Assembly: GCF_020169515.1 (NCBI RefSeq)
Contig: NZ_JAHMHW010000002.1
Span: 1-64,000, forward strand
DNA: 64,000 nucleotides
From: Paenibacillus vietnamensis
GTDB lineage: Bacteria > Bacillota > Bacilli > Paenibacillales > Paenibacillaceae
Direction of reading: 5' to 3'
Below, in pieces: positions 45,694-54,934 of this stretch; within the stretch, counting starts at the first letter, position 1, and every line of letters begins with the position of its first letter. The notes under the pieces were generated by a model. It was given only the letters and a program-made list of their open reading frames with translations, had not been told where the DNA came from and searched no databases. The translations under genes were made by a program, and so were the position numbers.

Positions 45694-46200
45694 TTAAGAG
45701 ATCCTATATTCTATTCCTTTCGTCACATAGCTCTCCATCGTCTTTCTCATACGCTGCAAATCACTGTCCGTCAATTCTCTTACGACTTTGGCAGGTGAAC
45801 CGATAGATAGAGTATAGGATGGTATTTTTTTGTTCTCTGTAACAATCGAACCGGCTCCTATTAAAGCATATTCACCGATGTCTGCGCCGTTAAGTACGAT
45901 TGCCCCCATTCCAATTAATGTGCCTCTGCCTATTTTGCAGCCGTGGACAATCGCCCCGTGCCCGACAGAAACCTCATCTTCCAATTGTAATGGTTGATTC
46001 GTATTGACATGTCCGATTACGCCATCCTGTATGTTGCAGCGCTGTCCGATCACTATTGGCGCAAGATCGCCGCGCAAAACGGCATTGAACCAAACTGTGC
46101 TTTGGCCTAGAATGGTCACGTCTCCGACGATTTTAGCGCCTTCCGCTATGTATACATCTTCATGAATCTTTGGCATCAAGCCATTATACGGCAGTAACAT
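45694..46200 (-). CDS. Gamma-class carbonic anhydrase-like protein
   Basis: 168-residue left-handed beta-helix of the gamma carbonic anhydrase family with hexapeptide repeats; zinc ligands fit GHVNTN, GHGAIVHGC and the repeat pattern. ATG 46200, GAGGGAG 10 nt upstream. Whether it has carbonic anhydrase activity is uncertain, since many relatives do not. It begins the patch that replaces B. subtilis ypiB-ypiA-aroA here. Confidence 0.86.
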   Translation of the reverse strand: MLLPYNGLMPKIHEDVYIAEGAKIVGDVTILGQSTVWFNAVLRGDLAPIVIGQRCNIQDGVIGHVNTNQPLQLEDEVSVGHGAIVHGCKIGRGTLIGMGAIVLNGADIGEYALIGAGSIVTENKKIPSYTLSIGSPAKVVRELTDSDLQRMRKTMESYVTKGIEYRIS

Positions 46201-46298
46201 GCGTCTATCGCTCCCTCTGAAATTAAAATATAAGATTACGCAAGAGTCTTACTTATACTCTAGCTTATATTTCATTTCGAACCAAGAGCTTGCTGCGG

Positions 46299-47477
46299 TT
46301 AATTGGTAGCGGACGGCTTCCGCTCATCCAAGCCGACGCCGGAGACGATAGCGGTTCCCGCCTTCGTCATTTTGACTACGGAACCGAACTCCGGATGCTC
46401 GCCAAGCCTGAGAAGCCCGAGATGGACCATCATGCTTATGATTCTTTTCTCCAAAATCGTTTCCGCATCGTCATAGTAGTACGGCTTGATATAAGAGACG
46501 AGCACCTTTCGCAAGGATTCGACCGTCACCCATTCGGCTGCCAATGCGTTCATCCAATGCGCCAGCGCGAGCAGATTCGAAATCGGTCCCTTATACAGCT
46601 TCAGCCAGCAGCGGTACAGCTGCTCGGCTTCGCCCGGCGGCCTTGACAGCAGCCTTTCTTCTCCTGCGGCAGTCAGCTCAAGAAGTGTATCGTTCTCGCT
46701 TATATATTTATTGGAGCAGCAAAAATCGTAGATGAACGAGAACCGGTTCGGGTACTGGTTAAAATGCTTGCCGTAGCCGAATCGCCAGGCCCCTTTGCCC
46801 GGCAGCTCCTCCTGTACGCCGAATTTATCGAGAATTTGCAGCATAAACCGTTTGTACATCGAGCCGTCAGCGGTCAGCTGCACTTCGTTATGGCGTGCAT
46901 AATAGAGAAAATGTGTAATGTCGTCGTGGATCAGCAGCTGCTCGTCGCGGTATACGGGCGGCTCTTCCGTAAATTGAAGCTCGGCTGCAAATCTTTTGGC
47001 CAGCGTTTCGCGGAATCTTACTTTCAGATCGTTCGGCACCTGAAACAAATACCTGCTTGGTCCGCTGTATCCGTTGAACAACCATCCGTGATGCTTGAAT
47101 TTGGCGATCATTTCTCTAGGACTTGCAGCCTTTGGCTCCGTATCCGCGTTTTTTTTGGTCCGCCTGGATTTTTTGGGCTGCTGCTCCTCCGCCGTTTTTG
47201 CTTCGTCTTCCCCGAATCTGCACTGCTGGACGCGCGCGATCAGGTCCTCCAGGCTGTAAGAGCTTCGCGGCTCAAACAACAATGAGTTTAAAAATCGTAA
47301 ATCCTCCAGCTTCATGCTGCTTATTTGCGCTTCAAACACTTCTGTTCGACTTACGGTAGAGAGAATGGATTGAATCAAATCGTTTTTCGAGTTTCCATTG
47401 CACTCGCATCGGTAAACGTCTGCAATTCTGCTAAGCTGCTGAATATCCGCATAACCTAGCATATCCGATAAATTCAT
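46299..47477 (-). CDS. Unknown 392-aa protein
   Basis: I do not recognise this gene. It is 392 residues with a long open frame and good ribosome-binding site (GAGAGAG-type near 47485). N-terminal part is Leu-rich and helical (MLGYADIQQLSRIADVYR); a Lys/Arg stretch (KKSRRTKK, about 103-113) follows; the middle and end may be winged-helix-like. No signal peptide. Homology search is needed to say more. Confidence 0.68.
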   Translation of the reverse strand: MNLSDMLGYADIQQLSRIADVYRCECNGNSKNDLIQSILSTVSRTEVFEAQISSMKLEDLRFLNSLLFEPRSSYSLEDLIARVQQCRFGEDEAKTAEEQQPKKSRRTKKNADTEPKAASPREMIAKFKHHGWLFNGYSGPSRYLFQVPNDLKVRFRETLAKRFAAELQFTEEPPVYRDEQLLIHDDITHFLYYARHNEVQLTADGSMYKRFMLQILDKFGVQEELPGKGAWRFGYGKHFNQYPNRFSFIYDFCCSNKYISENDTLLELTAAGEERLLSRPPGEAEQLYRCWLKLYKGPISNLLALAHWMNALAAEWVTVESLRKVLVSYIKPYYYDDAETILEKRIISMMVHLGLLRLGEHPEFGSVVKMTKAGTAIVSGVGLDERKPSATN

Positions 47478-47630
47478 AGCTCTCTCCTTTCTGTAAAGCT
47501 CCGCTTCTTTTTGCTGAGGAACGTGCTGCTACAGTCCATTTTGCGGTGGATAAGCCTTATTTAGTACCATTATGGGAAGATCGGTTCTATTTTATAACCG
47601 GGAGCAAACAGGAAATTATAATGTTTCAAC

Positions 47631-47669
47631 AAAAAAAGAGACCGTTCCGCTGCCGCGAAGGTCTCTTTT
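47631..47669 (-). terminator. Terminator after the phosphatase gene
   Basis: AAAAGAGACC / GGTCTCTTTT arms 16 nt apart, T-run on the minus strand, 11 nt beyond the stop. Confidence 0.85.
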
Positions 47670-47680
47670 CCGCTTAACTT

Positions 47681-48271
47681 CTAAATATTTAAGTGTATGG
47701 TACAATTATAAAGCTTCGGCTGCCAATTCCCGTTATCCAGCTCCATGATCGAGTAGGACAGATTGTTCAGATGCTGATCTTCCAGCTCCTTGCACAGCTC
47801 AGACATGAAAACCGCCAGAAAGCTTCCGTGAGAAACGACCAGCAGCTTAAGCTGCGGATGCTCCAGCTGCCACTCGCGTAGAGCCGCCAATCCGCGGGCG
47901 CGCATGTCGTCGTCGGATTCCACCCCACCGGCGGCATCCCGCCAATTGATGCCCCATCGTGCAAGCCGCTGCTCCTCCGTCATCCCTTCAGCCTCGCCGA
48001 AATATCTTTCGCGCAAACGGGGATCACCTTCCAGAAGCGGAATTTCCAGCTTTTCCGCAATGATCGCCGCAGTATCCCGCGCCCGCATCAGATCGCTGGA
48101 TACGACGGCATCCCAAACCCTTTCTTCCCGGAACAGCCGGCCGGCCAATGCCTCGGCTTGCCTGATCCCTTCTTTGTTCAGAGGAATATCGGTTTGCCCT
48201 TGGATTCTCCCTTCCGCGTTCCAATCCGTTTTGCCGTGACGCACTAGCCCGATTAACAAAGTGACGGTCAA
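47681..48271 (-). CDS. Histidine phosphatase family protein
   Basis: About 196 residues, phosphoglycerate mutase-like fold. Catalytic His in LVRHGKTDWN; second His in VVSHGSFLAV; RxxxT region LMRARDTA. Related to CobC/PhoE/GpmB-type enzymes, substrate not known. Start uncertain: TTG 48271 gives the expected M-T-V-T-L-LIGL N-terminus, but its AGAAGG site is only 2 nt away; a TTG at 48292 is also open. Right behind the anti-sigma terminator. Confidence 0.82.
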   Translation of the reverse strand: MTVTLLIGLVRHGKTDWNAEGRIQGQTDIPLNKEGIRQAEALAGRLFREERVWDAVVSSDLMRARDTAAIIAEKLEIPLLEGDPRLRERYFGEAEGMTEEQRLARWGINWRDAAGGVESDDDMRARGLAALREWQLEHPQLKLLVVSHGSFLAVFMSELCKELEDQHLNNLSYSIMELDNGNWQPKLYNCTIHLNI

Positions 48272-48290
48272 CTCCTTCTCTCTATGCAGC

Positions 48291-48312
48291 AAAAGCTCCC
48301 GAGGGAGCTTTT
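48291..48312 (-). terminator. Terminator after the anti-sigma gene
   Basis: AAAAGCTCC / GGAGCTTTT with a 4-nt loop, 12 nt beyond the stop; short T-run. Confidence 0.75.
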
Positions 48313-48323
48313 ATTCTGTATTC

Positions 48324-48929
48324 TTAGCTGCGCGTTCTCGACAGCCAATTTAATATTAACAAAGTCATGACAATACCCAGTAAGGAAAGGGCGACATAAT
48401 ACTGCGGAAACGCCGGAACGACCTTCAGGACAAACGGATCGCTTATGCTTGCGACCGGAACTTCCGCAAAGAAGCCTGCGGTCACCACCACACCGTCCCC
48501 CGATACATTCGCCGTATCCATCAATCCGGACAGCTCGGAAATTTCCACCTTGGACGCTCCGCCCTCATGGTCGAACACAAATACGACAAAAGCGGAGACA
48601 AACATCGCCATGCACGCCGCAATGATGATCGCAAGGTTCCGGCGGAACGATTTGGTGAACTGATAGCTCTTATGCGATGCAGGCATGAGCCATGAATCCT
48701 CCGCATAAATCCGTTCCATCACACTGCGGTTCACGTGCTCCGTCGGACCAAGAAATTTCTCTTCCTCGGACAAGAAGCGGATCAGATCTTCGCTTTCCTC
48801 CCAGACCCGAAATTGCTCCGCGCACGCTTCGCATTCGAGCAGATGAAGATCAATCGCTTTCCGTTCATGATCCTGCTCGGACAGATCCCAATATTCCCCG
48901 AATTTTTCTTGCGCTTCGTTACACTTCAT
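48324..48929 (-). CDS. Anti-sigma factor (zf-HC2 type)
   Basis: 201-residue membrane anti-sigma factor. Zinc motif HLLECEAC (His-x3-Cys-x2-Cys, residues 29-36) in the N-terminal cytoplasmic part, then two membrane helices (about 96-118 and 175-196). It overlaps the sigma gene by 4 nt, so the pair is coupled. Signal sensed is unknown. Confidence 0.9.
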   Translation of the reverse strand: MKCNEAQEKFGEYWDLSEQDHERKAIDLHLLECEACAEQFRVWEESEDLIRFLSEEEKFLGPTEHVNRSVMERIYAEDSWLMPASHKSYQFTKSFRRNLAIIIAACMAMFVSAFVVFVFDHEGGASKVEISELSGLMDTANVSGDGVVVTAGFFAEVPVASISDPFVLKVVPAFPQYYVALSLLGIVMTLLILNWLSRTRS

Positions 48930-49522
48930 CGTGTATTCATCCCCTCGAATTCTTCCATCAGCGGCGTTCGTCCGAAATACGGCTCCAGCTGCGTTTTCAC
49001 GCTTGCTCTGGCCCGGAAAAGCAGCGATTTGACGGAACTGACCGTTTGCCCTAATATATTCGCGATTTCCTGGTAGTCAAGCTGGTCATATTCCCGAAGA
49101 ATAAGTGCAGAGCGCTGTTTTTCCGGCAAATTGTTGATGGCATCCCGCACCATCTCCATCCGTTCATTGCGAAGGACGTGCTGCTCGGGTACCGCGTCCG
49201 GCGCGGCAACCGGCTCAAAGCCCGATTCGTCAAGCGACATATGCCCCGACTTCTGCTTGCGCAGCTCGCTTAGAACGGTATTGCGCGCGATCGTGTACAA
49301 CCAGGTCGAAAAGGAAGCATCCACCTCGCGGAACGAGTGAAGACTGCGATAAGCTTTATAAAAAGTTTCCGAGCACAAATCCTCGGCGAGCGGCTCCAGT
49401 TTGGCGCTCTTTAGCATGTGATAAATGAAAGCCAATATTTTACGTTGATAACGCCGCATCAGCTCGGAATAGAGCTCGACATTGCCGTCCTTTATCTCAC
49501 GTATCAATTGGGAATCAGTCAT
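48926..49522 (-). CDS. ECF sigma factor
   Basis: 198-residue ECF-family sigma factor with sigma-70 region 2 (ELYSELMRRYQRKILAFIYHML, DLCSETFYKAYRS) and region 4 (LPEKQRSALILREYDQLDYQEIANILGQTVSSVKSLLFRAR). Closest in general form to the SigW/SigX-like groups, no exact class assigned. AGGAGG is 10 nt before ATG 49522. The 380 nt upstream to tyrA hold a candidate ECF promoter, a short promoter-terminator unit and the tyrA terminator. Confidence 0.93.
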   Translation of the reverse strand: MTDSQLIREIKDGNVELYSELMRRYQRKILAFIYHMLKSAKLEPLAEDLCSETFYKAYRSLHSFREVDASFSTWLYTIARNTVLSELRKQKSGHMSLDESGFEPVAAPDAVPEQHVLRNERMEMVRDAINNLPEKQRSALILREYDQLDYQEIANILGQTVSSVKSLLFRARASVKTQLEPYFGRTPLMEEFEGMNTR

Positions 49523-49573
49523 GACAGGCGAACCTCCTCCACCTGCGGATTATAATTCCCGGACCGTATACTA

Positions 49574-49603
49574 CATTGTACCGGCCCGCGGACGAAAAGT
49601 TGC
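49574..49603 (-). promoter_or_regulatory. Possible ECF autopromoter
   Basis: GCAACTTTT followed after about 12 nt by GGTACAATG on the minus strand; -35 resembles the AAC-type ECF consensus. Weak match, position fits autoregulation. Confidence 0.35.
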
Positions 49604-49724
49604 GGTCAGTATGCAAAAAAACACGAGTAGTTATCATATTCGAGTTTCGCGACTAAATTCCTGCTTCTTTCGACAAAAGGTTTTTACGACTAGGCGAAAA
49701 GGCCCTGCACGCAGAAAAAAGGGC

Positions 49725-49800
49725 AAAAAAAAACCACCTATAAAGGTGGTCCGCACATAGTGCGAAGGATTTGGATAGGAGTGGAGAGAAACCATACTGT
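49725..49800 (-). ncRNA. Candidate small RNA (about 76 nt) or terminated leader
   Basis: A perfect promoter (49807-49835) lies 7 nt before A at 49800; transcription would end in a strong terminator ACCACC / GGTGGT with nine T residues (49725-49750). In between the RNA has a C/U-rich single-stranded stretch CUCUCCACUCCU (49779-49790) complementary to ribosome-binding sites, and a hairpin CGCAC-UAU-GUGCG (49752-49764). No ribosome-binding site precedes its AUG. Could also be an attenuated leader of the ECF sigma gene 200 nt below. Confidence 0.6.
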
Positions 49801-49806
49801 ACTTTT

Positions 49807-49835
49807 ATTATATGTATACGCTTCCAACTTGTCAA
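49807..49835 (-). promoter_or_regulatory. Strong sigma-A promoter of the small transcript
   Basis: TTGACA-17 nt-TATAAT on the minus strand, consensus at both boxes. A partial cre-like sequence (TGAAAACGCTTATT, 49834-49847) overlaps its -35 side; catabolite control is only a possibility. Confidence 0.82.
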
Positions 49836-49887
49836 TAAGCGTTTTCATTTTTCTTTGAACATTTTTGCAACCGTTTTAAGACGAAAT

Positions 49888-49915
49888 AAAAAACGTACAC
49901 CCCTAAAGGTGTACG
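49888..49915 (-). terminator. Terminator of tyrA
   Basis: CGTACACC / GGTGTACG hairpin that contains the tyrA stop codon, then T-rich. The last codons of tyrA form the 5' arm. Confidence 0.85.
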
Positions 49916-50994
49916 TCATAGCCGTTCGCCGTCAACAGTGCAATAGCCTGATCCAAATAATCCTGCGTACGGAACGAAAGCCTCAGTATGCCTGGGACGT
50001 CCTCCCTGCTCTCGATCACTTGAATATTGCTGAGATTGATCCGGCTGTTGCCAAGCTCGCTCGTAATTTTGCCGATGATGCCGGGATGGTCGGGAACGTC
50101 GACATAACAATCAAACGTCGAATGGATGATCCCCTTGCGCCGCTCCGGCATGCGGTTTCGAAATTGTCCCGCCTGCGCGAACGACCGCGCGATTGCCTCT
50201 CCATCCGCAGATTCGAGCATTTGGACGAATTTGTTGACTTCTGCATTCCAATCCTGAAGCAGCGGCAGCAGCACCGACCTGTTATTGATCAAAATATCGC
50301 GCCAAACGGTCGGATCGCTCGAAGCGATTCGTGTAATATCACGGAAGCCTCCTGCCGCCAATGACTCATACAACCCGTTCCGTTCGTTATATCCGCGAAT
50401 TTGATTGACGAGCGACACGGCGATCATATGCGGCAAATGACTGATCGCTCCCGCGATTTCGTCATGCTCCTTGGCGTCTACATGCACGATATTCGCTTTC
50501 GTATAGCTTAACAGCCCGATGAGCCGATCCAGCGCATCGGCAGGCGTATTGACCGAAGGAGTCAAAACATAAAATGCGTTCTCGTACAAATAAGAAGATG
50601 CCGCTTCCACGCCCGAACGCTCCGAGCCGGCCATCGGATGTCCTCCGATAAACACCGCTCCTCCGAAATCCAGCCTTTCCGCACAAGCCATGACGGACGT
50701 CTTGGTGCTGCCGGCATCGGAAATGATGCAGCCCGGCTTCAACCGGAACTTGCTCAGCTTCTCAATGTACTCCTCGATGTTGCCGACCGGCACGCAAATA
50801 AATATAAAATCCGCTTGCTCTGCCGCTTCCTGCATAGAGGTCGTCGCGTAATCGACGACCCCTCTCTGTATATATTTGTCAACCTGGGAAGGCCGGTTCG
50901 AATGCCCGATCACCGTAATATCCGGCTTGCCCTTCAAGCAAAGGGCGATCGACCCTCCGATCAAGCCTACCCCGAAAATCGCCACAGTTGTCAT
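49903..50994 (-). CDS. tyrA: Prephenate dehydrogenase with ACT domain
   Basis: 363 residues. NAD-binding GVGLIGGSIALC, HPMAGSERSG and SHLPHMIA for the catalytic domain, then a C-terminal ACT domain (about 290-363), so tyrosine feedback is likely. First part of tyrosine synthesis after chorismate mutase. Last gene of the supraoperon; B. subtilis has aroA (EPSP synthase) after it, absent here. Confidence 0.95.
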   Translation of the reverse strand: MTTVAIFGVGLIGGSIALCLKGKPDITVIGHSNRPSQVDKYIQRGVVDYATTSMQEAAEQADFIFICVPVGNIEEYIEKLSKFRLKPGCIISDAGSTKTSVMACAERLDFGGAVFIGGHPMAGSERSGVEAASSYLYENAFYVLTPSVNTPADALDRLIGLLSYTKANIVHVDAKEHDEIAGAISHLPHMIAVSLVNQIRGYNERNGLYESLAAGGFRDITRIASSDPTVWRDILINNRSVLLPLLQDWNAEVNKFVQMLESADGEAIARSFAQAGQFRNRMPERRKGIIHSTFDCYVDVPDHPGIIGKITSELGNSRINLSNIQVIESREDVPGILRLSFRTQDYLDQAIALLTANGYDVHL

Positions 50995-50998
50995 AACG

Positions 50999-52096
50999 TT
51001 ATCCTTGCACCGTCGCTTCCTGCAATACTTGCTCCAGCGCCTGTATGAATTTTTCGTTCTGCTCGCGAGTGCCTACCGTAATCCGGATATGGTTCGGATA
51101 ATACGTCCAGCGGGCGCGGGAGATGATTCCTTTGCGGAGCAGGGCGTCGAACACCTCCGGCGATGGACGCTTCACATCGACCATAACGAAATTGCCGTAT
51201 GCCGGGAAGTACTTAAGACCCATCCGGTCAAACTGCTCGCAAAAGTAACGAAGGCCTTCCGCGTTCTGTTCGCGGCAGTATGCAATAAATTGATCGTCCG
51301 CCAGCGAGGCTGTTGCTGCCGCCTGGGCCGCTCTCGACGTATTAAACGGCTCGCGAACCTGGTTCGTAAAGCGGATGACGTCGGCATGGCCGACCCCGTA
51401 ACCGATCCGCAGCGCGGCCAAACCGAAAATTTTCGAAAAGGTTCGAAGCACGATCAGATTGCGGTAATCGCGCAGAAATTCAATGCCGTCCGGAAACTCG
51501 GGATCGCTGATGTATTCGCCGTAGGCTTCATCCAGCACGACAAGCACGTCGCTCGGCACCTGCTTCAGGAACTCGTCCAGCTCGCTCTTCGTGACGATCG
51601 TTCCCGTCGGATTGTTCGGATTGCAGATCCAGATGATCTTCGTCCGGCCGTTCACTTTTGCCAGCATGGCAGGCAGATCGTGTTTTCCATCCTTTAACGG
51701 GACTTCAACGATCCGTGCATTCTCGATTTCGGCATTATGCTTGTACTGCGGGAAGGTTTCGTCCGCCATAATCGTTTCGTCGCCGGGAACAAGAAAAGCC
51801 CTTGCTATCATTAAAATAATATCGCTGGAGCCGGCCCCGAAAATGATTTGGTTGTTATCGACCCCAAGCTTCCTTGCAAGCGCATTCGTCAGCTCAAGGC
51901 TTGCCCCGTCGGGATAAATATTAAAGTTCGCAAGTTCTGCCACCACGGCCGCTTTAGCCTGCTCAGAGCATCCGAACGGATTTTCGTTGGAAGCAAGCTT
52001 AATGACCTCGGTTAATCCCAGCTCCCTCTTCACGTCGTCAACCGGCTTGCCCGGCTGATACACAGGGAGGTGGACGATATTGCTTTTGGGCTGCAT
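50999..52096 (-). CDS. hisC: Histidinol-phosphate aminotransferase (HisC; also aromatic)
   Basis: 365-residue aminotransferase; PLP lysine in RTFSKIFGLAALRIGYG, N-terminal SNENPFG. In Bacilli this hisC within the trp cluster serves histidine and also aromatic transamination. ATG 52096 with GAGGTGA 7 nt upstream. Four nucleotides before tyrA. Confidence 0.94.
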   Translation of the reverse strand: MQPKSNIVHLPVYQPGKPVDDVKRELGLTEVIKLASNENPFGCSEQAKAAVVAELANFNIYPDGASLELTNALARKLGVDNNQIIFGAGSSDIILMIARAFLVPGDETIMADETFPQYKHNAEIENARIVEVPLKDGKHDLPAMLAKVNGRTKIIWICNPNNPTGTIVTKSELDEFLKQVPSDVLVVLDEAYGEYISDPEFPDGIEFLRDYRNLIVLRTFSKIFGLAALRIGYGVGHADVIRFTNQVREPFNTSRAAQAAATASLADDQFIAYCREQNAEGLRYFCEQFDRMGLKYFPAYGNFVMVDVKRPSPEVFDALLRKGIISRARWTYYPNHIRITVGTREQNEKFIQALEQVLQEATVQG

Positions 52097-52198
52097 GAGC
52101 CTTTCACCTCTTTTTAATAATAAGCTGGTCTTATGTTCGTCATTCATTGTCTCACATCTGTTGTGCCTTTTAAAGTCTTTTCTCGATTTGAACGAAGA

Positions 52199-52243
52199 GA
52201 GCCGTTCCGCGGGGTCCGAGTAATCGGACGAACGGAACGGCTC
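52199..52243 (-). other. GC-rich hairpin between trpA and hisC
   Basis: GAGCCGTTCCG / CGGAACGGCTC arms with an inner GTCCGA/TCGGAC hairpin; no T-run. May separate or stabilise the trp and hisC parts of the transcript. Confidence 0.55.
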
Positions 52244-52261
52244 CTGGTAAGAGTCAAAATA

Positions 52262-53068
52262 TTATCCTTTAAGCTTGGCTACGAAATCGCCGATCTGTTT
52301 AAGACCGGCCGCCCGGCTGCTCTCCTCTTTCAGGAGCGGAATCGCCTCTTCGATCGTGCGGACGATTGCGCTGCCTACGATGACGCCGTCGCACAGCTTC
52401 TCGAAACGCTTTACCTGCTCCCTGCTCGAAATGCCGAAGCCTACCGCGATCGGCAGCTCGGTCGCCTGTCGCACCGTCCCGAGGAAATCGTTAATGCCGG
52501 TATGGAAATCGGCTCTCTCCCCCGTTACGCCAAGCGAGGAAACGCAGTAGACAAAGCCTTTTGCTTTGCGGGAAATGCGGGTCACGCGGTCGTTCGAGGT
52601 CGGCGCCACAAGCGGAATCAGATGGACGCCGGCAGACTCCGAAAGCTGCCTGACCTCCTCGTCCTCTTCGATCGGCAGGTCCGGAATGATAAGTCCGCTG
52701 ATGCCTTTGCTTTTGACCAGCTCGAAAAACGCATCCAATCCGAACTGATATACGGGATTATAATAAGTGAATAAAATAAATGGAATTTTCACGCCCGCCT
52801 CGCGGGCTTGCTCCGCCACTTGAATGCAGTCCGTCAAAGTGATGCTGTTCGTTAATGCGCGCTCGGACGCCCGCTGAATAACGGGCCCGTCCGCCAGCGG
52901 ATCGGAATAAGGAACGCCGAGCTCGATCATGTCCGCTCCGGCTTCCTCCAGCGTCTTGATTATATCGATCGAAGTTGCAAGATCCGGATCGCCCATCGTC
53001 AAAAAGGGAATTAACGCCGTCTTGCCTTCCGCTTTTAAGCGTGCGAACGCTGTATCAATGAGATTCAT
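52262..53068 (-). CDS. trpA: Tryptophan synthase alpha chain
   Basis: 268 residues, cleaves indoleglycerol phosphate. Catalytic Glu in [16 protein letters not shown] and Asp in the same region; [10 protein letters not shown]. Overlaps trpB end by 14 nt. Confidence 0.97.
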   Translation of the reverse strand: MNLIDTAFARLKAEGKTALIPFLTMGDPDLATSIDIIKTLEEAGADMIELGVPYSDPLADGPVIQRASERALTNSITLTDCIQVAEQAREAGVKIPFILFTYYNPVYQFGLDAFFELVKSKGISGLIIPDLPIEEDEEVRQLSESAGVHLIPLVAPTSNDRVTRISRKAKGFVYCVSSLGVTGERADFHTGINDFLGTVRQATELPIAVGFGISSREQVKRFEKLCDGVIVGSAIVRTIEEAIPLLKEESSRAAGLKQIGDFVAKLKG

Positions 53069-54260
53069 TTACGCTGCCTCCCAAATAGCCCATAATCGCT
53101 TCCACGTCTTTGTCCCCGCGTCCGGACAAGCTTACGACGACGACTTTGTCCTTATCGAGGGTCGGCGCGAGCTTAATTGTCTGTGCGATCGCATGCGCGG
53201 ACTCAAGCGCGGGAATAATGCCTTCGGTACGGGAGAGCAGCTGTAGCGCCTCCAGCGCCTCCGCATCCGTAATCGGAACGTATTCGGCGCGCCCGGAATC
53301 CTTCAGGTAAGAGTGCTCCGGCCCAATGCCCGGATAGTCGAGTCCTGCGGAAATCGAATGAGCCGGCTGCACCTGGCCATGCTCGTCCTGAAGGACGTAG
53401 CTCATTGAGCCTTGGAATACCCCATGGCGGCCTTTGGTCATCGTTGCCGCATGCTCGGTCGTATCGACGCCTCGTCCGGCCGCTTCGACGCCGAGCAGGC
53501 GGACGGCCTCATCCTGGACGAACGGGTAAAAAATACCCATAGCATTGCTGCCGCCGCCGACCGCCGCTACGACGTAGTCCGGCAGTCTGCCTTCCTCCGT
53601 CAAAATTTGCTGGCGTGCTTCGTCACCGATAATTCTCTGGAAATCGCGGACCATCATCGGGTACGGATGCGGCCCCGTTACGGAGCCCAAAATGTAATAC
53701 GTATCATCGACGTGGCTAACCCAGTATCGGAGCGTTTCGTTGCAGGCATCCTTAAGGGTTCTCGTGCCGGACACAACCGGAACGACCTCCGAGCCGAGCA
53801 GCTGCATACGGAACACGTTCAGCTGCTGACGCTTCATATCCTCTTCTCCCATGAACACCTTACATTCAAGCCCGAGCAAAGCCGCAATCGTCGCCGATGC
53901 GACGCCATGCTGACCGGCGCCTGTTTCCGCAATAATCTTCGATTTTCCCATCCGCTTGGCTAACACGCCCTGGCCGATCGTATTATTGATTTTGTGCGCG
54001 CCGGTATGGTTCAAATCTTCGCGTTTCAAGTAAATTTTCGCTCCGCCCAAATGGCGGCTCAGCCGCTCGGCATAATAAAGCGAAGTAGGCCTTCCCGAAT
54101 ATTTATGCAATAAGTAGCGGACCTCGTCCTGAAACGCCGGGTCCTTCGAATAATGCCGGTAAGCTTCCTCCAGCTCCAGTAATGCGTTCATCAGCGTTTC
54201 AGGAACATATCTGCCGCCGAACTTGCCGAACCGTCCATTCTGATCAGGCACCTGTGTCAT
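53055..54260 (-). CDS. trpB: Tryptophan synthase beta chain
   Basis: 401 residues, condenses indole and serine with PLP; lysine in [17 protein letters not shown] phosphate loop. Coupled to trpF and trpA. Confidence 0.98.
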   Translation of the reverse strand: MTQVPDQNGRFGKFGGRYVPETLMNALLELEEAYRHYSKDPAFQDEVRYLLHKYSGRPTSLYYAERLSRHLGGAKIYLKREDLNHTGAHKINNTIGQGVLAKRMGKSKIIAETGAGQHGVASATIAALLGLECKVFMGEEDMKRQQLNVFRMQLLGSEVVPVVSGTRTLKDACNETLRYWVSHVDDTYYILGSVTGPHPYPMMVRDFQRIIGDEARQQILTEEGRLPDYVVAAVGGGSNAMGIFYPFVQDEAVRLLGVEAAGRGVDTTEHAATMTKGRHGVFQGSMSYVLQDEHGQVQPAHSISAGLDYPGIGPEHSYLKDSGRAEYVPITDAEALEALQLLSRTEGIIPALESAHAIAQTIKLAPTLDKDKVVVVSLSGRGDKDVEAIMGYLGGSVNESH

Positions 54261-54934
54261 GCTTCCATCACCCTTCTTACAAATAATCGGATTTTATCGA
54301 TATCCTTGCTTCCATTCGTTTCTACGCCGCTCGACACGTCGATTCCGCCCGGGGAATAGGCTCTAAGCAGCTCTTGAACGTTGCCCTCGTGCAGACCGCC
54401 GGCGACATACAGGGTTAGCCCCAGCTTACCGGATGCCTGCCGATAGTCATTGATCATATCCCAATCGAAGGTTTGTCCCGTGCCGCCGCCCGGCGCATCG
54501 ATTAAAATCGCGTCGACTGCATTTTTGTACGGGGCCAGCCGTTCTTCGGCGGCTGAGGTTTTCCCGTCTGTCTCCGCGCCTTTTATCGAAAACACTTTCC
54601 ACACCTGAACACCTAACCCTCTCCTGACCTCGTTGCAATATTCCGGCGTTTCGTCGCCATGCAGCTGAACGACATCGAGCGGTGCGGCGTCTATGACCGA
54701 CTTTAATTCTGACAAGCTGATGTTCACGAACACGCCGACGGTCCTCGGCGATTTTCCGTCCGCAGCCTGAAGGGCACGAACGGCTTGTATAAGCCGGGAA
54801 GCCGTCTCTTTGCTAACCTGCCGCTTGCTTGGCGCGAACACAAAGCCGATTTCGTGAATCGGCAGTCCGTTCATCGCTTCGATGGTCGGGACGTCTTTCA
54901 GCCCGCATATTTTGATCCGCGGACTTTGCGTCAT
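54257..54934 (-). CDS. trpF: Phosphoribosylanthranilate isomerase
   Basis: 225 residues, TIM barrel. KICGLKDV with the catalytic Cys, [12 protein letters not shown], and [14 protein letters not shown]; catalytic Asp is in that last stretch. 4-nt overlap with trpB and trpC. Confidence 0.96.
   Translation of the reverse strand: MTQSPRIKICGLKDVPTIEAMNGLPIHEIGFVFAPSKRQVSKETASRLIQAVRALQAADGKSPRTVGVFVNISLSELKSVIDAAPLDVVQLHGDETPEYCNEVRRGLGVQVWKVFSIKGAETDGKTSAAEERLAPYKNAVDAILIDAPGGGTGQTFDWDMINDYRQASGKLGLTLYVAGGLHEGNVQELLRAYSPGGIDVSSGVETNGSKDIDKIRLFVRRVMEA

Noticed and set aside
49724..49795. Small ORF starting at the AUG in the small transcript
   Set aside because: No ribosome-binding site and the frame runs through the terminator.
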